A stretch of DNA of 64,000 nucleotides from Sulfurovum sp. (GTDB lineage Bacteria; Campylobacterota; Campylobacteria; Campylobacterales; Sulfurovaceae), in contig JADGDL010000003.1 in assembly GCA_016744875.1 (NCBI GenBank), positions 1 through 64,000 of the forward strand. Reading direction: 5' to 3'. The notes beneath the pieces were generated by a model that was given only the letters and a program-made list of their open reading frames with translations, did no database searches and was not told where the DNA came from. Made by a program: the position numbers and the translations under genes. Below, one piece after another: positions 44,855-52,803 of the stretch. The stretch's first letter is position 1; every line of letters starts with the position of its first letter.

Positions 44855-45067
44855 ATGCCAGGAATTACTTTAACATCACGCGATTCATTTGATGATGCGT
44901 ACAGAAAGTTTAAAAGACAATGTGACAGAAACCTAATCGTTACTGAAGCAAGAGCTAGACAACACTTTGAAACTCAAACTGAGAAGAATAAAAAAGAGAA
45001 GATTGCAACTCGCAAGAAGATCCTTAAAAAACTTTTCATGCTTAGAAGATACGAGTCTAGACTGTAA
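44855..45067 (+). CDS. rpsU: 30S ribosomal protein S21
   Basis: 70 residues, the full family length. MPGITLTSRDSFDDAYRKFK followed by CDRNLIVTEARARQHFE and a lysine/arginine-rich tail (KKEKIATRKKILKKLF) are typical S21 features. It is monocistronic, with its own -10 box and a hairpin after the stop codon. Confidence 0.96.
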   Translation: MPGITLTSRDSFDDAYRKFKRQCDRNLIVTEARARQHFETQTEKNKKEKIATRKKILKKLFMLRRYESRL

Positions 45068-45075
45068 TACGTCTA

Positions 45076-45097
45076 AAGCAGAGCTTTTGCTCTGCTT
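45076..45097 (+). terminator. rpsU terminator
   Basis: Perfect 9-bp stem AAGCAGAGC/GCTCTGCTT with a TTTT loop, 8 bp after the rpsU stop codon, followed by CTTGATCT. The stem also starts with A's and ends with T's, so it could work in both directions. Confidence 0.7.
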
Positions 45098-45144
45098 CTT
45101 GATCTACCTTTAATACCTCAACACATTTCACAAACCAATTTCAC

Positions 45145-46098
45145 TTATTTACTAGCATTCTGTTTATCATACAATGCAACACCCCTATGTTTCAATCTAT
45201 ATGCTTTAGGACTCATGCCTTCATGTCTTTTAAAGAAACGTCCTAACTGTGAAACGGTCTCAAAATTAAGTGCATATGCGATCTGTTTAATAGATAAACC
45301 CCCAAAACAAAGCAGATACTGTATCTCTTTAATGACACGCACATGTATGTAAGAAAGTGCTGTATGATGTAGTGTGTCTTTCACTGTTTCACTCAAATGT
45401 TTAGGTGTAATACCCAATAAGAGAGCATACGCTTTCACACTCTTTTTTTGCAAATAATGCTTTTCTATCAGTACCAAAAATTCTGCACATATTTCCTCTG
45501 CTCTTGTATGGTTTTGTTTTAATCCAAAGTTCAATTTTTCACGTTTAAGCAAAACAAGCAGTTGGTTGATCAACATTTTACACACGATCCTATAATCATC
45601 ATTTTTTGCTCTTAACTCTGTACTTAACTGTTCATAAATAGCAATAGCATGTGCATATTGTGTTGTATCTAAAACAATATCCTGTTGACACTTGCGATGA
45701 AAGTTCAACAGTTCATCTTGTATCAGGAGTGATAAATTATCCTCTTCTATAAATGCTTTATCAAATAGTAAGACATACGTTCTTGAAGCATGTGTTGTGT
45801 CTTTAAACGAATAGATAGCCCCTGGGTTGACCAATTGAAGTGACTGAGGTTTAATGAGATAATTAAATTGGTTGATCGTTCGTTGTGTTTCACCATGTAT
45901 ACGCAAAAATAGCGCATAATAGTTAAAGTGGATAGGTATCCCCTGACTCCCTGCTTTACTGTCATCAAGCAGTACGATCTCTTTAGCTTCAAAATTATCT
46001 GCAAAAAAATCCATACCAAATACAGGATTAGGCTCAAACAGATACTTATAGGTATTCACCGTCTGTTCTATCGTAAACAGTGGTAAGTCTCTCATCAA
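45145..46098 (-). CDS. AraC-family transcriptional regulator
   Basis: 317 residues. An N-terminal cupin-like sensing domain (about 1-160) is followed by a C-terminal double helix-turn-helix: KSVKAYALLLGITPKHLSET (first HTH, about 220-240) and SIKQIAYALNFETVSQLGRF then HEGMSPKAYR (second HTH and AraC signature). It is divergent from a secreted cupin gene, whose promoter region has a small palindrome, so that gene is a likely target. The effector is unknown. Confidence 0.85.
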   Translation of the reverse strand: MMRDLPLFTIEQTVNTYKYLFEPNPVFGMDFFADNFEAKEIVLLDDSKAGSQGIPIHFNYYALFLRIHGETQRTINQFNYLIKPQSLQLVNPGAIYSFKDTTHASRTYVLLFDKAFIEEDNLSLLIQDELLNFHRKCQQDIVLDTTQYAHAIAIYEQLSTELRAKNDDYRIVCKMLINQLLVLLKREKLNFGLKQNHTRAEEICAEFLVLIEKHYLQKKSVKAYALLLGITPKHLSETVKDTLHHTALSYIHVRVIKEIQYLLCFGGLSIKQIAYALNFETVSQLGRFFKRHEGMSPKAYRLKHRGVALYDKQNASK

Positions 46099-46222
46099 AT
46101 AAACCTTTTTTGAACATTATATTCCATATATTAGCATATTTATAAACTATAATACGACAAAATGCACACTTATGCGAATTTTTGCCCTTTACAGTAAAAT
46201 AATTTAATGTTATTCTAATTCA

Positions 46223-46245
46223 TGATATTAAATTATCAATATAAT
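46223..46245 (+). promoter_or_regulatory. Cupin promoter with overlapping small palindrome
   Basis: TATAAT -10 box at 46240-46245, directly preceded by TGATA-TTAAAT-TATCA (46223-46238). The palindrome fills the spacer region between -35 and -10, where a repressor would block transcription. An AAAGGAG ribosome site follows. Confidence 0.4.
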
Positions 46246-46264
46246 ACAAAAAAGGAGTCCGATC

Positions 46265-46726
46265 ATGTTACATTCATCACATAAATTCACACTAGGCTTT
46301 TTTGCTTTTGCATTACTCTTCATGTTATCTACAATACAGGCAAATGAGCCGGCACTGGCATATAAACATGATGATCAAAGATTACAATGGGGACCTTGTC
46401 CTCCCTTCATTGGCAAAGGATGTGAGATAGCCATACTTCATGGGGATCCTACAAAAAACAATTTGGATATCTTCTTTAAAGTACCTGCTGACTTTGCTAT
46501 ACCCCATCACTGGCATACTTCAGCAGAGCGTATGGCACTGGTATCTGGAACTCTGTCAGTTACCTATGATGACCAATCAGCAGAACGTTTAGAAACAGGT
46601 ATGTATGCTTACGGTCCATCTAAAAGACCACACACTGCATACTGTGAAAAAGGTGATCCTTGTGTGTTGTTTATTGCATTTGAAGAGCCACTAGATGCCT
46701 TTGAAGTCATGAAAGCTACGAAATAA
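46265..46726 (+). CDS. Secreted cupin-domain protein
   Basis: 153 residues. Sec signal peptide (about 1-26, cleavage near IQA/NE), then a single cupin fold. The metal motif PHHWHTSAERMALVSG (about 79-94) supplies two or three His and a Glu ligand, and KRPHTAYC the fourth His. Cysteines near CPPFIGKGC and CEKGDPC could form disulfides. The enzymatic role is unknown. Divergent from an AraC regulator; a hairpin follows. Confidence 0.75.
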   Translation: MLHSSHKFTLGFFAFALLFMLSTIQANEPALAYKHDDQRLQWGPCPPFIGKGCEIAILHGDPTKNNLDIFFKVPADFAIPHHWHTSAERMALVSGTLSVTYDDQSAERLETGMYAYGPSKRPHTAYCEKGDPCVLFIAFEEPLDAFEVMKATK

Positions 46727-46736
46727 CATACACTAA

Positions 46737-46765
46737 GGAAGGAGTATTTTCAGGTTCCTCCTTCC
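46737..46765 (+). terminator. Hairpin after the cupin gene
   Basis: GGAAGGAG (46737-46744) pairs with CTCCTTCC (46758-46765) across a 13-nt loop, 10 bp past the stop codon. No T-run. Confidence 0.4.
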
Positions 46766-46831
46766 AACTCAATACAACTTAGCTAACTTTCGCTAAAATA
46801 ATATCAATTATTTTTCCAAAGGTTTCTCCCT

Positions 46832-47995
46832 GTGACATTTACAACAACACTGCAAAAAGATGCTATCAGGATCATGTTACTTGGTTCTGGTGAACTTGGT
46901 AAAGAAGTAGCTATTGAAGCACAAAGACTTGGAATCGAGGTCATCGCTGTTGACAAATATGAGAATGCTCCCGCACATTTAGTGGCCAATCGCTCTTATG
47001 CCATAAATATGCAAGATGAAGCAGCAGTGCTTGCACTCATAGAAAAAGAACAACCAACCTACATTTTACCTGAAGTAGAAGCCATCTCTATCTCTGCACT
47101 TTTTGAAGCTGAGAAAAGAGGTTTTCATGTTATCCCAAATGCAGAAGCCGTCAATAAAACAATGAACCGTAAAAATATCCGTCTGTTTGCAGCAGAGACC
47201 TTGGGACTTAAAACATCAGGATTTGAGTTTGTGACAACTTTAGGTGGTCTAAGATCTGCCGGTGAACGTATAGGTTTTCCTTGTGTCATCAAACCTGTCA
47301 TGTCATCTTCAGGTCATGGACAGAGCATCGCAAAAACTGTAGATGACCTCGAGAAATCTTGGGAGATCGCAAAAGAAGCCAGAGGTGACGCGTCTGAACT
47401 TATCGTAGAAGAGTTTGTTCCATTTGACTACGAGATCACCCTACTTACTGTACGGAATGAAACAGGTACCACTTTCTGTGATGCCATCGGTCATGTACAA
47501 AAAGATGGAGACTTCATCCTCTCTTGGCAACCAATGCCTATGAGTGATGCTGCCCTGCAAAAAGCAAAAGATATCGCTAAGCTAATTACCGATGGTCTGG
47601 GTGGTCGCGGTATCTTCGGTGTTGAATTCTTTGTAAAAGGAGAAGAAGTGTACTTTTCGGAACTTAGTCCTCGTCCACATGACACAGGTATGGTGACACT
47701 CATTACACAAAGTCAAAGCCAGTTTGCTCTGCATGTAAGAGCTGTACTTGGTCTACCGCTTGATTACACTACCTATGGAAGTGGTGCTTGTGGTGCATAC
47801 AAAGCAAAAAATGAGAGTCATACCCCTGTACTTGAAGTACCCGATTCTGCATTTACAAAAGACTCTTTTGTAAGAGTCTTTGGCAAACCCGAAAGCCATG
47901 TTGGTCGTCGTATGGCCGTAAGTCTTGTACTTGATGATGTGGATACTGCAAAAACAAGAGCCACTCAGATCGTAGAACAGATCGAAGATAAATAA
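46832..47995 (+). CDS. purT: Formate-dependent phosphoribosylglycinamide formyltransferase
   Basis: 387 residues, ATP-grasp fold, GTG start. Makes formyl-GAR from formate and ATP. Motifs: LGSGELGKEVAIEAQRLG (about 16-33), PEVEAIS, MNRKNIRLFAAETLGL, KPVMSSSGHGQS (ATP loop) and ELSPRPHDTGMVTL (metal site). It heads a rightward run with the VKOR-like and 2-hydroxyacid dehydrogenase genes. An AAAGG site 10 bp upstream supports the GTG. Confidence 0.96.
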   Translation: MTFTTTLQKDAIRIMLLGSGELGKEVAIEAQRLGIEVIAVDKYENAPAHLVANRSYAINMQDEAAVLALIEKEQPTYILPEVEAISISALFEAEKRGFHVIPNAEAVNKTMNRKNIRLFAAETLGLKTSGFEFVTTLGGLRSAGERIGFPCVIKPVMSSSGHGQSIAKTVDDLEKSWEIAKEARGDASELIVEEFVPFDYEITLLTVRNETGTTFCDAIGHVQKDGDFILSWQPMPMSDAALQKAKDIAKLITDGLGGRGIFGVEFFVKGEEVYFSELSPRPHDTGMVTLITQSQSQFALHVRAVLGLPLDYTTYGSGACGAYKAKNESHTPVLEVPDSAFTKDSFVRVFGKPESHVGRRMAVSLVLDDVDTAKTRATQIVEQIEDK

Positions 47996-48007
47996 CAAGG
48001 AGCGAAA

Positions 48008-48883
48008 GTGCGTTTTTTTTCTAGAGTTTTTTTACCATTATTACTGTTTGGGTACATAGCCCTTGAAACCTATCTTAAGTTTCAAAACACCTCTTTATGT
48101 GGAGAAGTGGGATGTAAACTTGCCGGTGAACTTTTAAGGTTCGACCCTATCTATCTTAATTACCTTGGATTGCTCTCTGTCTTTGGATTGATCATTTTGG
48201 GGGCACGTTCCATAACGAGTACATTTTTTGAAACACTCTATTTTATGCTACTCTATGCAGCCATTGCCTTTGAAGCTACCATCCTTGGATACCAGTTCTT
48301 GGCAAACCCCGAACCGTGTATATTCTGTTTGGGTGTTTTCTCTTCTTTACTTGTTATCGCACTCTTTAGTCATATTAAAAACTTTATGATCATTTTGGCT
48401 GTTATCTTGGCTGTGTATATCGCACTCAACGCACTTGCCATTCCTAAAAACAAAGCGTATGTCACTACACCTGGTAACTATCTTATACAATCAGAGACAT
48501 GTTCTCATTGTAAAAAAGTAAAAGCCTACTTTAAAGAGAACAACATAAGCTATACACCTATCTCTACCAAAGAAGTAAATGCCAGAGGATTCTTGAAGTT
48601 TGTTGATATTAAAAGTATCCCTGTACTTATTATGAAAGAAAAGTCCGGCATCTCTTTACTCAAAGGTGACCAAAATATCATCGCATATTTTGATTCAAAA
48701 AAAGAACCAGAAAACACAATAGAGATAAGCAAAGATCAACTTCTCCAACCTACACAAAGTGCGACTATAGGTCTTTCATCTGATTTTTTAAGTGCAGGTG
48801 GAGATAGTGATGGTTGTGCACTCACTGTCGTAGAAGAAGTTGCTTGCGAACAAAACCAGACTAAACAAACATCCGGCCATTAA
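48008..48883 (+). CDS. VKOR-like membrane oxidoreductase with glutaredoxin-like domain
   Basis: 291 residues, GTG start with AAGGAGCG upstream. The N-terminal half has four to five helices and VKOR-type cysteines: loop pair C31/C36 (CGEVGC) and the active CIFC (104-107). After the last helix (about 127-144) comes a thioredoxin/glutaredoxin-like domain with CSHC (165-168) and a cis-Pro in KSIPVLIM. This resembles bacterial VKOR-thioredoxin fusions that reoxidise disulfide-forming proteins with quinone, but the C-terminal tail (about 240-291) is unassigned. 12 bp after purT. Confidence 0.72.
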   Translation: MRFFSRVFLPLLLFGYIALETYLKFQNTSLCGEVGCKLAGELLRFDPIYLNYLGLLSVFGLIILGARSITSTFFETLYFMLLYAAIAFEATILGYQFLANPEPCIFCLGVFSSLLVIALFSHIKNFMIILAVILAVYIALNALAIPKNKAYVTTPGNYLIQSETCSHCKKVKAYFKENNISYTPISTKEVNARGFLKFVDIKSIPVLIMKEKSGISLLKGDQNIIAYFDSKKEPENTIEISKDQLLQPTQSATIGLSSDFLSAGGDSDGCALTVVEEVACEQNQTKQTSGH

Positions 48884-48893
48884 GGAGCTAACT

Positions 48894-49826
48894 ATGAATA
48901 TCGTATTACTTGACGCACAGACATTGGGAGAAGATCTTGACATCTCATCATTAGATGACTTTGGCACACTTACAATCTATCAGAATACTCTACCCGAAGA
49001 GACACTTGAACGTATACAGATCGCAGATATCGTTATAACGAACAAGGTAGTGATCTCCGGAAACATGATGGAAGAGACTCCAAGACTAAAACTCATATGT
49101 ATCGCTGCTACAGGTATGAACAATGTCGATCTGGATGCAGCAAAATACAAAGGTATCACTGTAAGGAATGTAGGTGGATACTCTACCAAGTCTGTGGTTC
49201 AACATACTTTTTCCATGGCACTCTATCTGCTTGAAAAAATGGCATATTATGACCATGCAGTAAAGAGTTTTTCTTGGACTGAATCTGGGATCTTTACAGA
49301 TGTAAGTCAGCCATTTTATGAGATATCGGGGAAAAAATGGGGTATCATCGGCATGGGGACCATCGGTCAGGAAGTTGCCAAGATCGCAACTGCTTTTGGT
49401 GCAGAAGTGACCTATCACTCTACATCTGGTAAAAACCTGAACCATGGATATACACATCAAAGTTTAGAATTCATTCTGAGAGACTGTGATATTATCTCTA
49501 TCCACGCACCACTGAATGATGATACCTATAACCTTATCAATGAAAATAACCTGCCTTATATAAAAGAAGATGCAATTCTTTTAAATTTGGGACGCGGGGG
49601 GATCATTAACGAAACGGATCTGGCTTTTGAACTTGACAGACGTTGTTTCTACGCAGGCCTGGATGTACTGGAAAAGGAACCCATAGTACTGAACAACAGA
49701 CTCAATGAGGTTAAACACAAAGAGAGACTGCTCATCACCCCGCATATCGCATGGACAAGTATAGAAGCCAGAAAAAAACTTCTTTCAGGTATTGTGAAAA
49801 ATATAGAAACATTTTTGGAGAGCTGA
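48894..49826 (+). CDS. D-2-hydroxyacid dehydrogenase
   Basis: 310 residues from the ATG at 48894, chosen for its AAGGAG ribosome site and the family start MNIVLLDAQTLG. NAD motif GIIGMGTIGQEVAKIA (about 148-163); catalytic Arg in NLGRGGIINE, Glu in GLDVLEKEP and His in ITPHIAWTS. The GRGG and YAGLDV motifs fit glycerate/lactate-type reductases; the substrate is not certain. Its TGA overlaps the next ATG (TGATG), coupling it to the flavoprotein gene. Confidence 0.9.
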   Translation: MNIVLLDAQTLGEDLDISSLDDFGTLTIYQNTLPEETLERIQIADIVITNKVVISGNMMEETPRLKLICIAATGMNNVDLDAAKYKGITVRNVGGYSTKSVVQHTFSMALYLLEKMAYYDHAVKSFSWTESGIFTDVSQPFYEISGKKWGIIGMGTIGQEVAKIATAFGAEVTYHSTSGKNLNHGYTHQSLEFILRDCDIISIHAPLNDDTYNLINENNLPYIKEDAILLNLGRGGIINETDLAFELDRRCFYAGLDVLEKEPIVLNNRLNEVKHKERLLITPHIAWTSIEARKKLLSGIVKNIETFLES

Positions 49827-51430
49827 TGACAGACGTACTTATCATAGGTTCAGGAGGCGCAGGCTTAACTGCTGCCCTCTTTGCCAAAAAGTCAGGTGCC
49901 TCAGTGACTGTTATAGGTAAAACATACCCTACCAATTCACAGACATCTATGGCACAAGGAGGGATGAACGCCGCTCTTGGAAATGTAGGTGAAGACCATG
50001 TGGGTTCACATATCGCAGACACCATTAAGTCTGCGCATGGGCTTTGTGATGAAGACATGGTAAGAAAAATGTGTGCAGATGCACCCGAAACCATAGCATG
50101 GATGGAGAGCATCGGTGTACCTTTTTCACGTCTTGACAATGATAAAAGTGGCGCAGGGTCCATCGCCCAAAGACAAATGGGTGGGGCTTCAGCCAAACGT
50201 GCCTGTTATGCCCAGGACTATACAGGACTTAAAATACTCCATACACTTTATGACACCTGTTTAAAAGAAGATATAGACTTTTTAGATGAACATTATCTTC
50301 TCAATCTTATCACCAAGGAAGGCACAGTAAAAGGTGCCACTTTTTTAGATGTCCGTACGGGTGATGTCAAACAGATCGATGCCAAGTCTGTCATTATGGC
50401 AACAGGTGGATATGCTTCACTCTATCATGGATTTACTACTAATGCTTATGGTTCAACCGGAGATGGTGTCGCAGCAGTACTTCGTGCAGGAGGAGCTGTA
50501 TCAGACATGGAATTTATACAATTCCACCCTACTGCACTCAAACACTCCTCTATTCTTATAAGCGAAAGTGCCAGAGGAGAAGGTGGGTATCTGGTGAATG
50601 AAGCAGGAGAACGTTTTGTAGATGAGCTCAAACCGCGTGATGAAGTAGCTCGTGCCATTTTTGCTCAAATACAAGAAGGTCAGCGTGTCTTTTTGGATCT
50701 GCGCCATTTAGGAGAAGAAAAACTCATGGAGCTTCTTCCACAAGAGATGGCGCTGTGTAAAATGCATGAGCATGTTGATCCTGCCATTGAGATTATCCCC
50801 ATCAACCCGGTTGCTCATTACACTATGGGTGGGATAGATGTAGATTATGCTCTGGAAGTCAATGGTATTAAAGGATGTTTTGCTGTTGGAGAATGTTCTA
50901 ATGCAAAAGTGCATGGTGCTAACCGTCTTGGAGGTAACTCTTTACTTGAAATTACAGCTTTTGGAAAATTTGCAGGAGAAAATGCCTATAAACATGCTGT
51001 GTATGCCAGTTCTAAACCTGCTGACGATACACAGAAACAGAAAGACTCGGTAGAGATAAAAACACTTTTGACCCAAAAAGAGAATGTTAATTTTTATCCA
51101 TACAGAGAGATGTTAGGAAATATTTTTTATGACAAAGTCGGTATCGTCAGAGAAAATGGTCAACTCCATGAAGCACTAAATGAAGTGATTACTATGCAAG
51201 TGACCCAAAAAGAGATGGGTATTGCAGATAAAAGCCTAACAAATAACCAGAACCTCATCGACTTTTTAGAATTTCAAAATGCTCTTCTGCTGGCACCTAC
51301 CATCATCTCCTCAGCCATTGCTAGAGATGAAAGCCGTGGAGCACACTACAAAGTTGGATTTGAAAGTGAAAATGAAGCACTGAAAAAACATATTGTCCTC
51401 CAGTGGACAAAGGAAGAAACATGCAAATAA
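49826..51430 (+). CDS. Fumarate reductase/succinate dehydrogenase-like flavoprotein subunit
   Basis: 534 residues from the ATG at 49826 (overlapping the previous stop as TGATG). FAD fold VLIIGSGGAGLTAALFA (4-20). Active-site elements of the family are present: EFIQFHPTALKH, SARGEGGYLVN, ELKPRDEVARAI, VAHYTMGGIDVD and VHGANRLGGNSLLE. The His that binds FAD covalently in SdhA/FrdA (SHxxAAxGG) is Gln39 here (SQTSMAQGG), as in enzymes with non-covalent FAD. No Tat or Sec signal, so it is cytoplasmic, unlike MfrA. L-aspartate oxidase is an alternative by sequence motifs, but the partner iron-sulfur gene argues against it. Confidence 0.8.
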   Translation: MTDVLIIGSGGAGLTAALFAKKSGASVTVIGKTYPTNSQTSMAQGGMNAALGNVGEDHVGSHIADTIKSAHGLCDEDMVRKMCADAPETIAWMESIGVPFSRLDNDKSGAGSIAQRQMGGASAKRACYAQDYTGLKILHTLYDTCLKEDIDFLDEHYLLNLITKEGTVKGATFLDVRTGDVKQIDAKSVIMATGGYASLYHGFTTNAYGSTGDGVAAVLRAGGAVSDMEFIQFHPTALKHSSILISESARGEGGYLVNEAGERFVDELKPRDEVARAIFAQIQEGQRVFLDLRHLGEEKLMELLPQEMALCKMHEHVDPAIEIIPINPVAHYTMGGIDVDYALEVNGIKGCFAVGECSNAKVHGANRLGGNSLLEITAFGKFAGENAYKHAVYASSKPADDTQKQKDSVEIKTLLTQKENVNFYPYREMLGNIFYDKVGIVRENGQLHEALNEVITMQVTQKEMGIADKSLTNNQNLIDFLEFQNALLLAPTIISSAIARDESRGAHYKVGFESENEALKKHIVLQWTKEETCK

Positions 51431-52152
51431 AAATTCTTCGCTCCAAAACCAATAACCATCAGCTTTATACACTTCCTGCAGGAGAGATACCGCTGTTAAA
51501 TGCCTTGACCTATATAAAAGAGACACAAGATGCCACACTTACTTTCTCTGCCGGATGCCGTGCTTCGGTCTGTGGAACCTGTTCTGTTCGTGTGAATGGA
51601 AGAGAAGAGCTTGCCTGTGCCTACAAAGTAAAACCCGGAGATATCATAGAACCGCTTCAGTATCATCCTGTACTTCGTGACCTCAAAGTAGATAAACACA
51701 AAGCCAAAGAGACACTTTCTAAAAGTACAGCATGGCTGCACGATTCACGAGAGGCTTCACTGACACATAAGGATGAAAAGCTCTCTGAAACACAAACAGA
51801 CTGTATTCTCTGTGATTCGTGTTACTCTGCCTGTCCTGTCTATGCCGTTAACCCTGATTTTTTAGGACCTTTTGCACTGACAAGAGCATACCGTTACAGT
51901 TCAGATAAACGTGAAGGCAGTGTAAAAAATATTATTGATAACATTCAGAGTAATGGCGTATGGGATTGTACTTTATGCGGAGAGTGTACAGCTGTCTGTC
52001 CTAAAAGCATTGACCCAAAAATGGATATCACAATGTTAAGAGGAATCTCTCTGCAGGAAGGATATCAAGACCCTTCTTTTGCTACACAGAGTTTTGGCAC
52101 ACCTGATTTTGGCGGTGGAGGATTTGGATTTGATCCAAATGCTGGATTTTAA
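51421..52152 (+). CDS. Fumarate reductase/succinate dehydrogenase-like iron-sulfur subunit
   Basis: 243 residues from the ATG at 51421, inside the end of the flavoprotein gene (10-bp overlap). The [2Fe-2S] motif is CRASVCGTC followed by LACAY. Then come CILCDSCYSACPVY ([4Fe-4S]) and CTLCGECTAVCPKSIDP. In classical SdhB/FrdB the last motif has a non-Cys at the second position and binds [3Fe-4S]; here the fourth Cys makes a full CxxCxxCxxxCP, so a second [4Fe-4S] is expected, as in archaeal and thiol:fumarate-type enzymes. The C-terminus is Gly/Phe-rich (FGGGGFGFDPNAGF). No membrane-anchor gene follows. Confidence 0.85.
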   Translation: MQIKILRSKTNNHQLYTLPAGEIPLLNALTYIKETQDATLTFSAGCRASVCGTCSVRVNGREELACAYKVKPGDIIEPLQYHPVLRDLKVDKHKAKETLSKSTAWLHDSREASLTHKDEKLSETQTDCILCDSCYSACPVYAVNPDFLGPFALTRAYRYSSDKREGSVKNIIDNIQSNGVWDCTLCGECTAVCPKSIDPKMDITMLRGISLQEGYQDPSFATQSFGTPDFGGGGFGFDPNAGF

Positions 52153-52170
52153 TAGAATCCACCATTCCGC

Positions 52171-52794
52171 TTAATGCTTATTTGAAAATGCATTAAAAAA
52201 CATAGCGATCACAGAGCCTATCATTAAAAGATATGCAATGGCTCTTGTCAATCCGGAAATAAATGACTCATAGGACAACACTCCCATGGTCCTAAAGATA
52301 TAATGAAAATCATGTAAAGCGTCCACACCCAAAAATGATTTATGCGCAGGGAGTATTGCCCCTTCATGCGCTGTTGACATATACCATGCTGTATGGTCCA
52401 TTGAAATACCTAAAATAAACAGCCCTATGAGAAAAGCTGTAATGTTACCTCTTCGTTTATAATAGTATGCGATACCCAGTGGGAATAACCACTGAAAGAG
52501 TGTACCGTTGATCACCATTACAAACTCTGGACAAGGCAGAATATAACAAACCCCATGCCCACTCTCATGTACGATACCCAGTGTTTGAGTGATGACGAAC
52601 TGATAAATGCTAAAAAGAAACTCTGTGACACCAGTGACCTGATGAGGCGTATTAGCATAAGGTTTGAATTCTATATAGAGAAGTAAAAAAAGTGTGAAGA
52701 GTACCAAAACTGCCTTTTTGGCATTTTTGGTTGGAAGATGGTCCTGTTCAGTTTTCTCTTTAGGAAAAAGATGACTGAATTTGGACTTTTTCAA
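52171..52794 (-). CDS. Membrane protein with HExxH motif
   Basis: 207 residues, five or six predicted helices (about 27-42, 56-74, 93-112, 119-134 and 184-202). VHESGHGVCYILP (75-87) gives a HExxH zinc motif at the end of a helix, and GISMDHTAWYMS (about 128-139) has an Asp-His that might be a third ligand, as in intramembrane (M50-like) metalloproteases. Family assignment is uncertain and no PDZ domain is seen. Convergent with the iron-sulfur gene and 9 bp after leuC in the leftward direction. Confidence 0.55.
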   Translation of the reverse strand: MKKSKFSHLFPKEKTEQDHLPTKNAKKAVLVLFTLFLLLYIEFKPYANTPHQVTGVTEFLFSIYQFVITQTLGIVHESGHGVCYILPCPEFVMVINGTLFQWLFPLGIAYYYKRRGNITAFLIGLFILGISMDHTAWYMSTAHEGAILPAHKSFLGVDALHDFHYIFRTMGVLSYESFISGLTRAIAYLLMIGSVIAMFFNAFSNKH

Positions 52795-52803
52795 AACGAA
52801 AGA

